Assembly (NCBI GenBank): GCA_009869945.1
Contig: WIXG01000210.1
Span: forward strand, 1-64,000
Direction: 5' to 3'
DNA from: Mesaphorura yosii
Taxonomy: Eukaryota > Arthropoda > Collembola > Poduromorpha > Tullbergiidae
Length of the DNA: 64,000 nucleotides
The notes below the pieces were generated by a model, which was not told the DNA's origin, searched no databases, and saw only the letters and a program-made list of their open reading frames with translations. This document shows positions 25,166-40,054 of the stretch, in pieces (position 1 is the first letter of the stretch; each line of letters begins with the position of its first letter). A program made the position numbers and the translations under genes.

Positions 25166-28100
25166 GTTAAAATTTTAATTTTTGCTAGACTTGCTGAAAA
25201 ATTTGGATGCTTGCGTTATTAGATTCTGCAATCTGCGAATATCTGAGGGAATCTAGGCTTAGCAATCGTATGCTTGCACTACAGAAAAATTGCGTAAACC
25301 GTGGATTGTGGACGCTCTCTTGAAAATGAATAGAGGTCAAACTGACATGAACTCTTAATGGAAATCTCTACGAATCTAAATGGCACAGTCAACTAAGAAG
25401 AAGATAACTTTTGGTCATCCGCGGCAGTAAGTTATCCTGGTTGGACACTCGGCTTAATTGAGATGCGAGTAACAGCGACTGGTGATTGAGAATTGAGATG
25501 TGTTCATCCGAACTTCGCAACGTTAAACGAGCTCCGATGGTGTCGCAGAAAAAAAGTTAGTTCGCATCAATTCAACGAGGACTGTTAAATATTAATTACG
25601 TCAATTATGAGCACCAAACCTGTCATCATTTTCAGAAAAGTCCGAAAGAGTCAAAGTACGAGAGATGAAGAAGTTTTCTCATCTTTCCCTTTTGTACCGA
25701 GCCGAGTGAGCCATAAAAGACCGTAAATCCCGTTGCCCATGAAAACGTAGTTGTTGACAACTTGTTTAACTCAGCGTGACAATGAGGAGCGCTCACAATA
25801 TTGAGAAATGCGTCCTCACGAAGTCACAGCAGTGCAGCCAGTCGTAGACCCAGTTTTCAAAATTTAAGAGTTGCTTGTGGTCACTAAACACCAAACAAAC
25901 GAGTTCAGAGAAAAGCAAAAGCTTTCGTTTATGCTGCCCCAATAAACGGCCGTCTCGGACAATGCGATGCCTTCTTTTTCCGTATTGTTGAAGATTCACA
26001 CAACCTGCTGAGAAGCATGGAGTTTGTGTTTTCAGTGCCCAAAGCCAAAGCTGCGTTATTTAGATATCAGCAAAGTTCCTTTTGTAGGCGAACAAGGCAG
26101 AGACCAGATTTGCCGACTTTGGAGTTTGGACACGAAAGCAGCATGAAATCAAATCTTGACTGGACTCCTCGGCTACAAACTCACAATAAAGTATCCATTA
26201 CAACAAATGACAACAATAAATAACACAATATAATTCTATTACTTACGCAGTCTCTCAGGAAGCACATCTCGGCGCGCGGTATAGGTTGTAAAACGTAAAG
26301 GAATTAAAATGCACGGGTCCGTACCTTTTAAGGCGAAGCGAGAAGAAAACACGACTATTTTTTGAAAAGTCAAAATATTAACAACCTATAATAAAAGTAC
26401 TCTGTTTTGATTTTTTCCTTCTTAAGGTCTAATAAAGTTGTACATGTTTTCCATCCGAACTGGACTCTCAGACCTGAAGAACTGGACCCAACCTTTTATT
26501 ACGGCAGAACATTTTATTATTTTAATTCTTTCGGCAAAAGGCAAAGCACACAAGGAATGTTTTACAACAGCGTGAATGTTGGGTATTTTGATTTATACCT
26601 CTAATTTAAATGTGCATGACAATAAGTGAAACTCTGACTTTGACATGTTTCTCGACTCTCCGGCCAGCACTCGGTCGTATTTCTTTCGGCAAAGTAAGGA
26701 TTTATTGGATTGTATATGATTATATTATGCTGGGTGGAACAAATTGCCATTGCTTAACCCGGCTTACGGGCACTTTGTTTCAATAAGCTGCAGATTATCA
26801 CTGCAGCAGGAGTACGCAGGTCAATCTCGTCTAATTATTGTCACGCTTGAATATGACAATAAATATCGGACGGCGGAAATTGCAGTTTGAGAGAACGCAC
26901 TCAACAAGGACGGACTGACCAGACTCACCCACTCCTCCTGCTCTTGTTATTGTAGCATTAAGTTATTTTGGAGCACTAAAATGCAAGTGCAACGGCAATA
27001 ATCATATAACAATAAAGTTCTAGCGCAATACAATAACAAGAAAGTAATTATTTGAATCGTAAATCAGTAAATCTGTTGCTAAATGGAGTAATAAATTCAT
27101 TGTCCTGTATAATCGTATGATTTAAATCCATTCATAAATTAGGAACTGACTCCTTGTTACCGTTTTTATGGTAATGAACCCGACGACGGTGTGATAATCA
27201 CGGTGATTAATGGCGTTCATGTTTACGGCAGCGTGTGAACAAGAATTCTGGCACTTGACAGTCTTGCTGACACTTCTAAAAATCCTTTTTGTAGAAAATC
27301 AGGCTGAGTGAATTGGAATTTCCTTCCTCATTCCGTGTTGAACTCCTGAATGTCAATTCAAAATTGCTCAACGGTGAATCATTTCTTCGCCAACTCACAA
27401 AGCCTCGCAATGGCTCAATTCTCAGATAATACGGTGTCCGGGTCCGCTTGTGAGGATTTCTTCGTGACGGAATAAATTGACGCTTTTCCACTGGAACAAA
27501 TCCTGATGAAACACGACCAATATTATGAAGATGTCTCATCAAATTGTCACAACACCCTTTGCACTGCACAGATTCCATAATCATTTCTGCTGATTTGTGT
27601 TGTAACTTTATAAACCCTTTCTTTCTTTCATTAGTTCAAAAAGTCCCACAGGCCCTATTATTTATTAGTCCAATAAACTCAGCCATTCTACTTGAACGAG
27701 CAATTTCCAAAAGAACGCTGACCAGCTTCAGCCTCCAGTTATTGACAGTGATGAAAATGTGCTCACTCCAGAAATTTAATTGATTTGTTCTAGTGCGTGC
27801 AAGAAGGGCACAATATCACGGTTTAATTTTTCAAGTTTCTCGCATCGACTTCGATCTGTCTAAACTTTTGCAGTGTTGTTTCGTTCTTGAGGACAGAGAC
27901 CAAATGCTAGCTTTCGAGTCATAGACAAAAATGCGTATCGACATAAAATAAATTCGCGGCCGTCGCTTTTTGCTCAGAGTAGTGCTGAAATTCGTAAATC
28001 GCCGATGTCGGCCAATATATTATTTCTAATGGCCCTAGATGTAATTTGAATTTAGAAACTGGAATTGTAACTGCGGTCCTTTGCAAACAGAATTTGCCCG

Positions 28101-31100
28101 GGCTCTCGTTTCGTCAATTACATTCATAGAAAATATAATTCTTGATTCTGGCGGAGTCGGAGCCCAGAGTTGCTGAGTGGTGACGGCGGCAGTTATCCGG
28201 GTGATTGCTTTTCCTGCACTTTCCATTTCTCAGTGGGTAGAACGAAAGCAGAGGAGACTTCTTCCGCCCGAGCAGTACATTGTATATAATTTAATGCAGG
28301 TCCCACATAATTTATTATTCCCAACTTGCTCATTTTCATTCATGCACTACAATACATCTTTCTCCAGCGCGGGCAGAGCAGCACCGCAAACTCGAACTTT
28401 AACTTTCTGTATTCCAGTGCGTAACTCACTTTCATATCGTGCCAAGTGTGCGTATTAATTTGCTTTGTCAAGCCGACGCACCCAGCACGAAAATGAAGCC
28501 AGCAGTCGGAAACCCGACCGCATTGCTCGTAGCTGCTCGTGTGTTACGAAACACCTTGGCTGGAGTGGGTGCGATTAAGGACAGAGCAGAAAAGGGTTCC
28601 GTGTTGTGCTCTCATTTCGCAACTCGAAATGTAGCAGTCTCAATTTCACAATGGCTATTTTGTAGAATTCGAACATGGACGCGTTTTCCTATCTCCTAAT
28701 TGCATCACCCTTTCGTGAACTTTTATGACTTTCAGGGAGGGTGATGACTATGACGGAAAGAACCAACAAACAAAGGCGAAGAGATCACAACGAAAGATTA
28801 CAATAATGACACAGCAACGCTATCGACCTACGGCTCGAGTGAGTTGGAGTCAGACTCTCGAGAAACCCTTTTTCACTTTGCCTCAATTAAAGGAGTTCTT
28901 CGCTTGTGCTCGCTGAATAGGATCTCGTTAGAGATTCTTTTAACATCTTCATGCAAACCGCATTTATGTTGCTTAATAATGCCATTGTTAAGTGTTCGCA
29001 GTCTCACATGTCTGCTAACATCTGACCCTTCCCAGTTAATTGGAGAGCGTTATCACGAACCGAGACTGACGTCAAATCCCGCATTTCAGTCTTTTTCAGT
29101 GCGGCGATGGCGTGCCTTTGGCCTTGAGATTTCTCCTTTTATGACCGCTTTATCAGCACAGAATGGAGAGATTGCTTTTGCAAAATGAGTTTGGCACTTG
29201 AATATCAGAGGGCTAGCATGTGAAACTGTTCCAGGCAATTTCGTAGTCTGACACAGCTTTCTGTTCCTCGATGGTGATTTTTGACACAACACAAGCGTCT
29301 CGGAATATGGTGGCCCAAGTACAAGTAAATTGTTTCCTGAAAACTCTGTTTTGAACCCGTCCGCTTTTATAAAATCCATTATTCCAAGAATTCCAGAACG
29401 TAATATGTTTATTGCACCAGTCGCAGTCGTGGTCCGAGCATTGTAAATGTATAATGTAAATGAAGATGAACGCAGGAATTGAATAATCAGTGAAGCTGAT
29501 AGATTTACAGCGGCCAGAAACAACCTACCTCGAGTTGGATTGTTATGTTGACTCCACCTTTTCTCTTGCCTCGCCTAAAAAGTGAAAAAACAACTTGATC
29601 TGGCTGTGGAGTCACAAAAAAATTCCACATGCAACATGAATGTGGGATCTCTCCGCGTGTTGCGAAGATGCGATACACTAACAATTTTAAGTAATTCATT
29701 TATGGAAGGACACACCGAGACGAAATGCTGAAAGCCAAAGCCAAAATTTCACCGAAAGAGTGTGATTCGTTATAATGGTACAATTATACGTGCATCTCCG
29801 CGTCTCAGCGCTGCGCTTAACCCTTTCTTTCATCTCCGCGTCTCTTTTTATGATACCAATTCATCTCAAACTTTGTTAAACGTAATCCATTTCATCCAGC
29901 CAGGCCAGACAGCAGTTAACTCAAAACTGTTGTGGCGAGAGCAGAGTGAGCGACGAGAGATGGCAAGGCGTAATAACTTTGACGCATGAAAAAATGGAGA
30001 AACCTTGATTTTTTATGTAAAAGAAACATGGCTGCAGACTGGTTGGACGGCATCAAGAAAATCCATTAAATTTTTAGTTGGAGTATCGTATCGCCTTGCC
30101 ACAATTGCATGAGAATGAGACGGGTGATCTCACAGTCAGACGATTCAAACTTGAAGTCAAGGCGTGCTTGGTCTCACAAGATTTACTGATATTGTGTCTT
30201 GACTTGACGATGCTACAGAAAAAAGACTGAAAATTATCCGCATTCTTCAGGTCGCTTTCAGAATTAAAAAATAACCTTTGAATATTCCTAGTACACTCGA
30301 ATGCAATTCTATTGGAGGGTGAATTCATTCTTCCCATGATTAACAATGCAGACGTCGAGCGAATGCGCACTGCACCATACTCTCGGCCATCGCCATATTC
30401 GCTAGGTAAATTAATCGATACAGACACGGTGAAATGGTAACAAATGCGTTGTTTATTTTTCAAGTTTCTTCAAGCCTGTCTGCAAACTAGCAAACTCTTC
30501 AAAGGCAGGGCTTTGAATTTTGAACCGTAACGATAATTGCAGCATAGCATAAATAATTTCTCTCCCTTCCACTTTGCATACTCTGAAAACATGAAACTCC
30601 AATTTATGAAGAAATTAAAGTTTGAATTGTTTTTCTCATTCTCGATTCTCATGCACTTAGCTTCTTGACTCGACGAGTACAACAAACGAGCTCAGCCACA
30701 CGGCATTGCATGCTCGCCCGTCAGCGATCGTTCGTTCAGAGTAAAACAAACAACTCAGTCGAGTCATTTTATTTATGAAAATCCTCACGCAGTATAATTG
30801 AACTTTGCTTTTCTGCTACAGTTCTTTATCTCTCATCAAAAGTAGTGCAACAAGAATGAAATTGCAGCACTCAACTTGAAACTTTAAAGGAAATGCTCAG
30901 CGAGCTCGAGGTCGTGATCGCAGGGCATGGCAGGCAAGTGGCAAGTAGGCGTCCAACGTCAGCCAAGTGCGAGCGTGAACCGGCCGAGTCGGATCCTGAA
31001 TCCTGATCACGGGACGTGGTTGTGATGGTCGAGAATTGCGCTAAATTGAAGGAAAACGGCATTTAATTAGAAGCATTGAACGGACACTCGGTAATTGCTG

Positions 31101-34100
31101 ATAATGCTGGCAGGTTTCTCACATTTATTCTTTGTCTTGACTAAATTGAATGCGATGATGCTGCTGCTTGGCTGATTTATTTACGATGAGTTAATTAAAT
31201 CAACGCAAATAATTACAACTTAATTAGTGTGAAATACGCTTCACTTCCGATTTCTCATACAAAGTTCTTTGCATCTTGAATGTATCGAAACGAGGACGAG
31301 CGAGTGCCGTATCAAGCGTGGGCCAATTTGCGGAGAATTTGATGGAAATGAATGAATGAAGTCAGCATAGAAGAGACAGATGTCCTTATGTCCCGTGCGC
31401 TCAGGGACGGGGCACAGCCACATGCATAAATGTCACTTTTTATTTCTGTTCGATTGACTTTACAGCAGTGTTATCACACATTCACAAGTGTACGAACGCA
31501 GAAAGGGTCTCATCAAAGGAACCGACGCGCTTATGCGCTGAGCTGGCACGGCCGGCCAAAGTCAATGGTCACGGCGAAGCCATTCACTCGTTTCACTGTT
31601 CGAAAGTGTTTCTTAATCGCGCCTCGGCTCACTGCTTAAATTACTCCTGCAGTGCAAACGAAGGAATGTTCAGCATGTGCCTGGCTGTCTAAATATAATT
31701 GCAACAATTCGTTTCATGCATAGAATAAAACTGAATATGCACACCGCATTCAAAATCCCATCCCGAATGCGGGTACCCGCGTTCTGACGGCAATGACAGG
31801 CGAACATGGTATGTTAACATGTGGACAAGCTGCGCAATGCACAATGGAAGCCACGAAGTGAACAACTCAAATTAGATTGTGTCTATTTGCTCATCGGTTT
31901 TATTTGCCCAATTTAATTTTAATGTTTGTTTTGATGTCTCACCCTTCAACAGTCAACAACGGCACATCTCGTCTGATGAAATGTAAAGTGTCAATTTAAA
32001 CTCGTACGCAAACAAGGGACAGGGTTTCACTGCTCGCCCTCGTTTACATTTACACTCCAGCGTTTTGGATGAAGACATAAATAAAAGTGACATGCTCATC
32101 ATCACACTTGTCATCTCATCCACTTCAGCCTGACACCGAAGACAATTCGCCGAGCAATCCGAATTAAGCGTCCCGCGCGCCGTACGCAGACGTCGGTCTG
32201 GGTAATGTTCTGTTCGTGCCGCGGAGCCCGAATCACGCATGGAAAAATGCAATCTGCTGGAAGTAAATAACAGGGAACATATTGGAACAATTGTGTGACA
32301 ACTTAACTTGCTCAATAGTATCGTCTAAATTGGATCCTCTCCAATTATCAAGTATCATCGTTCTAATCGCTCGCGAAGATGATATTTGTCCGCGTAGCCT
32401 CAGCCATCACTAACGAGAGCGACGAGGGTCGGACTCGAGAAAAAGTCATTCGTTCTTCGGAACCAAATGTAAACAGCATTATCCGATGTTTGAAATCCCA
32501 GTTTGACATTTAATCTTGTCATGGATTTACATTTCGAGATCACAGCTAAAGCCAGGCCAGGCGCGGCACGGCACGGCACGGAGCAGGGAAGAAGAAAAGT
32601 CGGACCGCTGTTTGGTTTGCTAATGCCACTTTCTACTACGCCGTTTGCGCACCAGAGACCGATAAAGAGAGAAAAGTCTGCTGAAACCCTGCGCTCAAGT
32701 ATCATTAACTATTATCATTCGCAGAGAGGCATTATTATTCTGGTGCTGCGAGTCCATATGTCAGCTTTTGATATTCCGTAATTCTTCTTTTGATAATAAT
32801 TTTTGACCGACATTCAACTTCAAGTACGAGCACACACAAACGAAGCCGTCCAACGTACTGCTCCAACACTTTCTGCTCTGTGTGTACTGACTAAGCCCTT
32901 TTTATATTAAATTTTGGATCTCTGTCCGCGTTTGGCGACCGTGTACCATTTGATTTCGCCGTAAACAGTCGCGGAGCATGATCCACGATCGCGTTTTCAA
33001 TTAACACGACGTGTTAACAATTTAATTTAACGATTACACTTGCGGCAGTGAGTAGCACTGCATTGTTCATGTTAACAAGCCTCGCATTGACGTCATTTTG
33101 TCCTGAACACAGAACAGACGGGAAAAAGAAGAGCCGCCGGACTCCTACGCCGCTCTGCTCCTGCAGCAAGCAGCGTCAACGTCATATCATTGCCTCACAC
33201 ACTTGACTCGAATGGACACACGAGATTCGCGACGGATCAGAATTCCCAATCGAGACACGCGTCATCGCGAACTAAGCGCGTTAATCCAAGCACAGGAATA
33301 AATGAAGTGCACGGGAGTCGAGAATGGTGTTTAAACTTCAATTTGAAATTTTTATTTGGATTTGATTGCTTTTTGTTAGTTGCATAAGACATAAGGAGTC
33401 TAATTAAATTGTTTTTCTTAAGCTTGTGTTTGTGTTTATCACTACCAAGACCGTATCTTGTTGTTACACTATTCAAACTAGGGTTACGCACTTCATTACA
33501 AGACGCATAAATTGAAGACGCATGCCTAAAAGTAACTGAAACTAAAAATTAAGGTTGAGATTTAATACTAGCAATACGAATACAACACATTAATACATAT
33601 AAGGCATTATGTCAACACGCGTATAGCAGTAGCTTAGTCTAGTTTCATTTCTATTAAATCTATTGCATTGCATCTAATGTGGACGTGTCCGCCGCATTGT
33701 GTGTCACAAGCACGGGACCGGGATCTTAAACGGGGAAGCCATGGACTCGGCTGAATTGGAATTGGAATGCTTGCGCTTAGGGGCTGAAGGGACTATTTAC
33801 AAGTACTACATGCATGAATGGCCTACAACAATCAATAATAATAATGGATGGATTACAATACAATAGTCAAACTTTCATTCACGCCACTTATTCAGTGACC
33901 TCACTCTTAATTAATCGAAGCGCAAATGCAAAGGCAGCCAGAAATGAATATTCTGCACTTACTCTTCATATTTAGGACTCGCGTTTCGGAAAATGTAACA
34001 ATTTGCATTTTACATACTTCTTAATTATAAGCCTACGTTAACAAGACGTTTCTTTCCTTGATTTTATGACGAGTGATTGTGTGGTGCAGATTAATGCAAT

Positions 34101-34849
34101 TCTATCCCACTGCGTCTGGTGGACGAGTAAACAACAATTCGAGGAAACATTTTAATAATAGCGACGATCGATCCGTACTCGTGGCATGCAGCACAAAGGC
34201 AAAAACTTATTTACAATCACACGTACTCGCTAACCATATTTTAGCATCTTATCTGCTCATTTAAAACTATATCATCAGCATTATTCTCGTTTTTTTCGAG
34301 AAACTGGTTACGATAATTACTCTCATGTCGTGCACAGGGCAAATAAATACGAGTGCGCAGCGAATTGCCTTGCTGCTCGAAACGAAACAAAAATGGTGGA
34401 CGAGAACTGTTCGTTTTTGTGCTTACGTTACACGCTATGCATTGAGCTTAAATTGCTATGACGGTGGGATTTTATTGGCCTTGAGGCAATGCAGGCAGTC
34501 TTCCACAGCACAATAGAGCCACCTTAATCATGCCATTTGGTCATTACGATCGAAACGAACGGCGCAGGCATTGTTTTCAGTTTTTCAGACGGTGGTTGAA
34601 TGAAGCACAATGTATGAGTTTGAGGGAAGGGCCGAATGCATCTAATCAATTAAAATGATTTCGTTACTACGCCCTGCGACTTGGAAGTGGTTTCACAAAA
34701 ATAAATCACTTAGAAAGGTACGCTGCCACGGTTCGAGGAGCGTCCTATCTGACTTGTGCGACTTGTTCCTACAAAAAGCACTACCAACTAGCCAAGGGAC
34801 GTTGACGTTGACAAAGACGCTAAAACTATGCAAGTTCCAACCTTCTCAA
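25166..34849. other. Gene-poor region of about 9.7 kb between URAD and caudal
   Basis: No exon on either strand can be supported: open frames are short, lack recognisable motifs and lack paired splice sites. It lies upstream of URAD and downstream of caudal. It probably contains the caudal 3' UTR at its right end (candidate minus-strand AATAAA at 34471-34476). The rest is unexplained non-coding DNA and could host distal regulatory elements. A short CACGG-type triplication occurs near 32565-32582. Confidence 0.5.
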
Positions 34850-37800
34850 CTACATCAGTGAAGATAGCCCGTTTCCGTTGCCTTGGTTGCAGATACCGAG
34901 CTGTGACATTCCTCCATTTGCAGCCGCGACGGCCGCGCTTTGCATGTGAACCATGGTTGCAATCTTTTCACGGGTGAGCATCTCCTCCTGCTTGCGCACC
35001 AACTTGCGTTCTTTAGCTCGGCGATTTTGAAACCAAATTTTAACCTGAACAAGAAAAAATAAAGTTGTACTTCAGAGTTCCATTTGAGATTAGACTTCAA
35101 TAAAATTTGAAAGCACGAATCGGAAACCAGAAGGGATGCATGGCTGGAAGCAAATGTAAGATATTGGAATTCCAGATAAGGGCGAAGGCCAGCAGGAAAG
35201 GCAGAGTTATATGACCGTGGCGCATGTAACGCTCCCTGCATGGAAGGTTTTCGGTCAAAAATTACTTTATGGCTCAAAAGTCATAATCGTAACATATCTG
35301 TCATTTTTCACTTAAAATCATAACTTTCCTTTTCTCCCTCGCTTTAAATTATTTCGTAGTGCTCTTCTGAGAGATAAAATGAGCCTCGATTTGAAATTTA
35401 TACTGCAAGGCAGCCGCATTAGATCTTTAGAGTCAATTTCGTTGCATATCGCAAGAGCGGGTAAGTACCTGGCGCTCGGAGAGACCCAAAATGGAGGCGA
35501 GCTCTGCTTTCCTTCTGATTGTGATATAGCGACTGTAATGGAACTCCTTCTCCAACTCGACGCGCTGTGTGTCCGAGTACACGACGCGGTACTTGTCCTT
35601 CGTTCTGGTCTTTCCTGCAACAGACAAAATAACAAGGGCCTTATTAATTTTTGTGCATGGCAATTAAGACGGGTTTCGCAAAGTTTTCACAAAAAAAACA
35701 GAAAGCGTCAGTTTGCACTCGCAAATTCATATGGAGTTTCACGAGCCGCAATTGACGTCAATATTCTCATGTATTTTGCATGCACGGCTCAAGTATTTAA
35801 AGCGAATCGAGCACTCGAGCTCTGACGGCAAATTTTAGACGTTTGGTCATTATTCTTTTCCTTATTACATCATGCGATGCGGTGTCCTCTCTGTGTTTAT
35901 GCAACACGAGGGCATTCTGTAGCCCCTGAATTAAATCTAAACTTGAAAATGTGTCCCAAGTGCAAATAGAAAGAGAACGCGATCATCTGGATTTAAACCT
36001 CAATACCAGTAATTCAATACGTTGTCATATTATTAAGTAGAACGGCACTTGTAGACTCGCGAGATTCACGCCGAGTCGAAACAATTGTCTGTCTCATGCA
36101 TGCATATCGGGCATGACGTTTAAGCACTTTGGAGATTATGCTATTTGGAAAACATTCATATCAACAAAAAGAGACGCGTTTCCCTTTGACAGCGAAATTA
36201 TTCGCCGCAAAGTCGGCAGAATTTTTTGAAGGGTTTAATGCGGATTTAGATATGGATAGATTCAGAGGCTTAAACTTTTTAATGTGTCGATTCTGACTGA
36301 GTCTCCTCACGTATCTGAACTGAAACGAGCTCGATGCACTGCCACAAAGAAACCCCAAGGAATTATATGTTTGGCAGATATGAAGAGTCGAGCACAATTC
36401 GCCGCGATTGCAAAATTCCATCGCCACGTCGCATTTTTAATGAAAATGACAGAAATGCTCTGACTGCCTGCAGCGTAATTGAGACACAATTGCCAAGATT
36501 GATGGATTTTGAGAGTCCGTCGGCACGAAGCGCCGCGCAAAACGCCATTAAGGAACACGAGCTGCTCTTACGATGAAATGAAGGGGAAATGATTGGAAAT
36601 GAAATGAAAGAAGACACGTTGTTTTTGTTTTGACATGGAGCACGAGAAAATGACGCACTACAAAATAAAACCTTTTTCCATTCTTCTCCGACTTGTTCGG
36701 AACGCACTTATTTTGATTTTCGACAAGTGTCAAAGGCGACGAACAATTTCTTTGAAGCCACTCTCTTAAAATATTTGAAAGGAAAGGCAAACGTCTTGAT
36801 AGAGGAGAGACAACAATTATTCTCGTGCAGGCCTCAAGGGACCAGATTGTTGTCTTCACTTTTGTGGGTTTCGAAAAGAAACCAGAAAGGTCCGGACTAA
36901 ATGTAATGTCTTTATAAAACAAGGTTTCAGTATCAAAGGCCCTCAAAGTCATGTTTGGCCGAACATTGTTGTAATGGATCCTTAAATTGACTTGTGAAAA
37001 GGAGACCCTTTTATTCTCGACTTTTTCATCGACTCGGCTTTGAACGTCACGCTTCTCAAGTCAAAACACGGCTCAACAATCTGCTATTGCGCCGAGTGTC
37101 CCGTTCTTTCCTCGCTACGAGCAGACAAAGAATCCTTCATCCATGTTTCTTGGCTTGGCTTTAAGGTCTCCATTTTATTTTTACAAGATGTGATTTTCAT
37201 AAGCGCATGCCGTCCTCTGCCCAAGCCGATAACACAGAAAGATATGAATTTCTTATTCTGACTTTTGCCGTTCAATTATGCCCTGCTACGGCTCGTGTCC
37301 ATTAAATTTACTGTTACGTCTGCGAAGACAGACGCATGTCATCGCTCCCGTCAGCACGACAATCAGTCGAGAGATCATAACGGGCGCTGACTCTTCGTCG
37401 TCTCGTCTGCCATTGACAGTGAGTAGATTCATGGCCTGACTTTCATTTTAATTGGATCAGGGTCAGGAGGGACGGCGAATGCAATGCAGTTCAACCAATG
37501 CATACAGTCAATTTGCGATTGTTTTGTTATACTCTGCCGCTTGATATTCTCAAAATACGAGCGTACGCCAAGCAACAGCTGCAGCAAGTCTGAGAAGTTG
37601 AGTTTGCATTCACAAGTTCCCGAAAGAGGAGATTTTTTAAGAAACCGATTAAGAAGGCAAGCGCGGTGTAAGTTTTCACAGAGAGCACTCCAGGGATCCT
37701 TTCTTCTTTACTTTTGTGCTTGTTTCTGTCCTTTGACGGTTCCTCTGTTCTGCACCGTTTTTTGTTCGGCGATTGAACCGAAACTAAAACATTGAGTCAA

Positions 37801-40054
37801 AATGTTTTGCCAGCTCTCGGTCGTTCGTGCTCAAAGAAGGACGCGGAGAATAAAATCAAGAAATTACACTAAACAACACAAATCATCGCTACTGGACTTT
37901 TTCGACCTTTTTTCGGTCCCTTTCTTCCTTGCGTTTTACAAGTTTGCCAACAAAATGAATGAAACTCCCTCAAAAAGGACGGTCACAATTTAAGGAAGAT
38001 GTAACCGGACAAAAAGGAGGGAAGTCGAGACAAAAATCGGTTTCACGTTATTCGAGCATTGGGCCAGTGCCCAATTTAATGGCGTAATGAACTTTATTGT
38101 GCAGAATAAGACAAACGATTTTTAATTTTACATGCACAGACACCTGAATCGAATTCTTGGAAATTGCATTTGAATTGTGTACGCATTTTTCGAAGACCTA
38201 ACTTCGATGTGTAGAAGCCTGGCGCTTTGTCAAACATGAAAGGATTATCCCGTATTTGCCTTGTACCTTTTTACATGGCCGGCCGTAACCAATGCTAAGA
38301 ACAAAGCTGCTATCCAAGTGTGGTCCGGCAGCTTAAAAAAGTAGCTCATTTGTGAGCACATGAGTTCGGTCCCTTTATCTCATCCTAATTCCTGTACTGA
38401 TTGAATGGGCCTACCACGCCTTTACAACCAAACTCTAATAAGTCCCTTTGACTGGACACTTTTTGAGTGCGGCCTCAGCGCGAGTTCCACGTGTGTGCTC
38501 AACAATGCGGTTCGACTTTCATGATAAAAAGTAAGGTCGAGCACTGTGGATTAGCATTTTCGGAGAAGAACGCTCGAATTTTTTGCAGAAATAGAAATGA
38601 GGAGAACATCTGGATGACTTACCGTTTGAAGTGCACGAGATGCTGTAAGACGGTTTCTTCATCCACTCGAACGGGCTTCTCACTTGAGCTGGTCGAGAAT
38701 GAAGAGACTGTTGCTGGCTGAGATTGGTTTGTTGAGATCCGAGAATAGAAGGATTCATAGACGAGCCTAAATGATGATGATGAACTCCGCCGTTGCTGCT
38801 TCCGCCCAGACAGTGCTGCTGATGACCTCCATTCGCAGGTGAGCCGCTGGAGCTCACTCCGTCCGAAATGGCCATGCCGGAATCTGGAGAGTGTGGCGTG
38901 GCCATATTGTTGTGGTTATTGTTGGACGAGGAATTGTTGCTGTTATTTGGTCCAGCTGAGTTGACGGCCGCGGATCCTCCGCTTTGCGATTGCATCTCTT
39001 GCTGTGCTGCACTTTCCTACAGATCCAACAAAAATACACATTACATAAAAATCTCATGAGACTCCACCCTTCCTGTGGCCGTAAATCACATCTCATCTAT
39101 TTCATTCATGCTCTCTGGTACAAATGCGGCCCGTGCAATGCCGTGCAGCGAAAAACGTTCCTCTTTGATTGAGTTTTTCTTATCCGGAACATTGTTCCAT
39201 TTTCTCGTGGTTTTCCCCATAGATTTAAATGCAGAGCCAACGCAGCTCGAAAAGTATTACAGAGCAGCGTGAGGTTGAAACGAAATTATCACCGCAAGAT
39301 TATCCAGAGCAGAGATGCAGTGTAAATAAAAGCGTTGATGAAGATTTGACTTGTGCACATGCTTTGCTATTGTAATACTTACCTGAGAATTTCCACCGGA
39401 ACAAGGACCAAACTCGGACTTGAAACTACTTGACGTTGTGTAAATGTTGTTTGGACTTTGGTGTCCGTTAGACGGCGAACTTGGTGAGGGAGTCGAACTG
39501 GAAGGCGATGGCAGCTGATGCTGGTGGTGGTGGTGGAGGTTGTGATGGTGGTAGAAGGAGACGGCCTGAGAAGCCGCATTTGGGGGTGGAGGAGGCAGGG
39601 TCGGTGGAGGTGGCGGGGCCGTGTGTGAGTGAGGGTCATGACCATGCCCCCAATTCTCGTAGCCGCACGTGGACACAATATTTCTCGCGGCACACGCACT
39701 GTACATGGCCGCCGTGGGTTGCTGTGACGCCCAACTCGCCGCGGCTGCCGCCGCCATTGGGTCGGTGGTCATGTTACCGAAATGATGCGAATACTGGTGG
39801 TTGGAGTTAAAATCTGACGCGGACATTGTTGGAGAGAATTGCGTCGCTGCCGAAGCTGCAGCGGCCGCGGCGACTACGGCACCCGGAGCACCGGTTCCAG
39901 TCGGGCTTTGGTGGTGGTGTGGATGATGATAGCCCGAAGTGTACGCTGCAGGGTTGAAGTAATGGTTTTGTGTTGGGGAGGTGTGATGGTGGTGGTGGTG
40001 GTGTCCTGTTCCGCTTCGACCAAACATTGCCACTGGAGTGTAGTACGACACCAT
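34850..40054 (-). CDS. cad: Caudal/Cdx homeodomain transcription factor (468 aa, 4 exons)
   Basis: ParaHox factor for posterior and gut patterning, acting in the nucleus. Exons: 39383-40054, 38623-39016, 35469-35614, 34850-35044, summing to an exact open frame. The N-terminus M-V-S-Y-Y is caudal-like and fixes the start. Residues 1-355 are low complexity, with poly-His near 19-25, poly-Ala runs, poly-Pro and His-Asn-Ser stretches. The Hox-cofactor hexapeptide F-E-W-M-K-K-P lies just before exon 3. The homeodomain (about 361-420) has [24 protein letters not shown] and [14 protein letters not shown]. It is interrupted by an intron just before V-K-I-W-F, as in Cdx genes. Flanks and the second intron are large and gene-free. 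Confidence 0.96.
35615..38622 (-). other. 3.0 kb caudal intron before the homeobox
   Basis: Separates the hexapeptide exon from the first homeobox exon. No nested gene is supportable; short frames on both strands carry no motif. Candidate location of caudal regulatory elements by analogy with other developmental genes only. Confidence 0.5.

Noticed and set aside
32555-32590. GGCACGGCACGGCACGG triplication as a possible satellite
   Set aside because: Only about three copies of a 5-bp unit, a minor slippage product.
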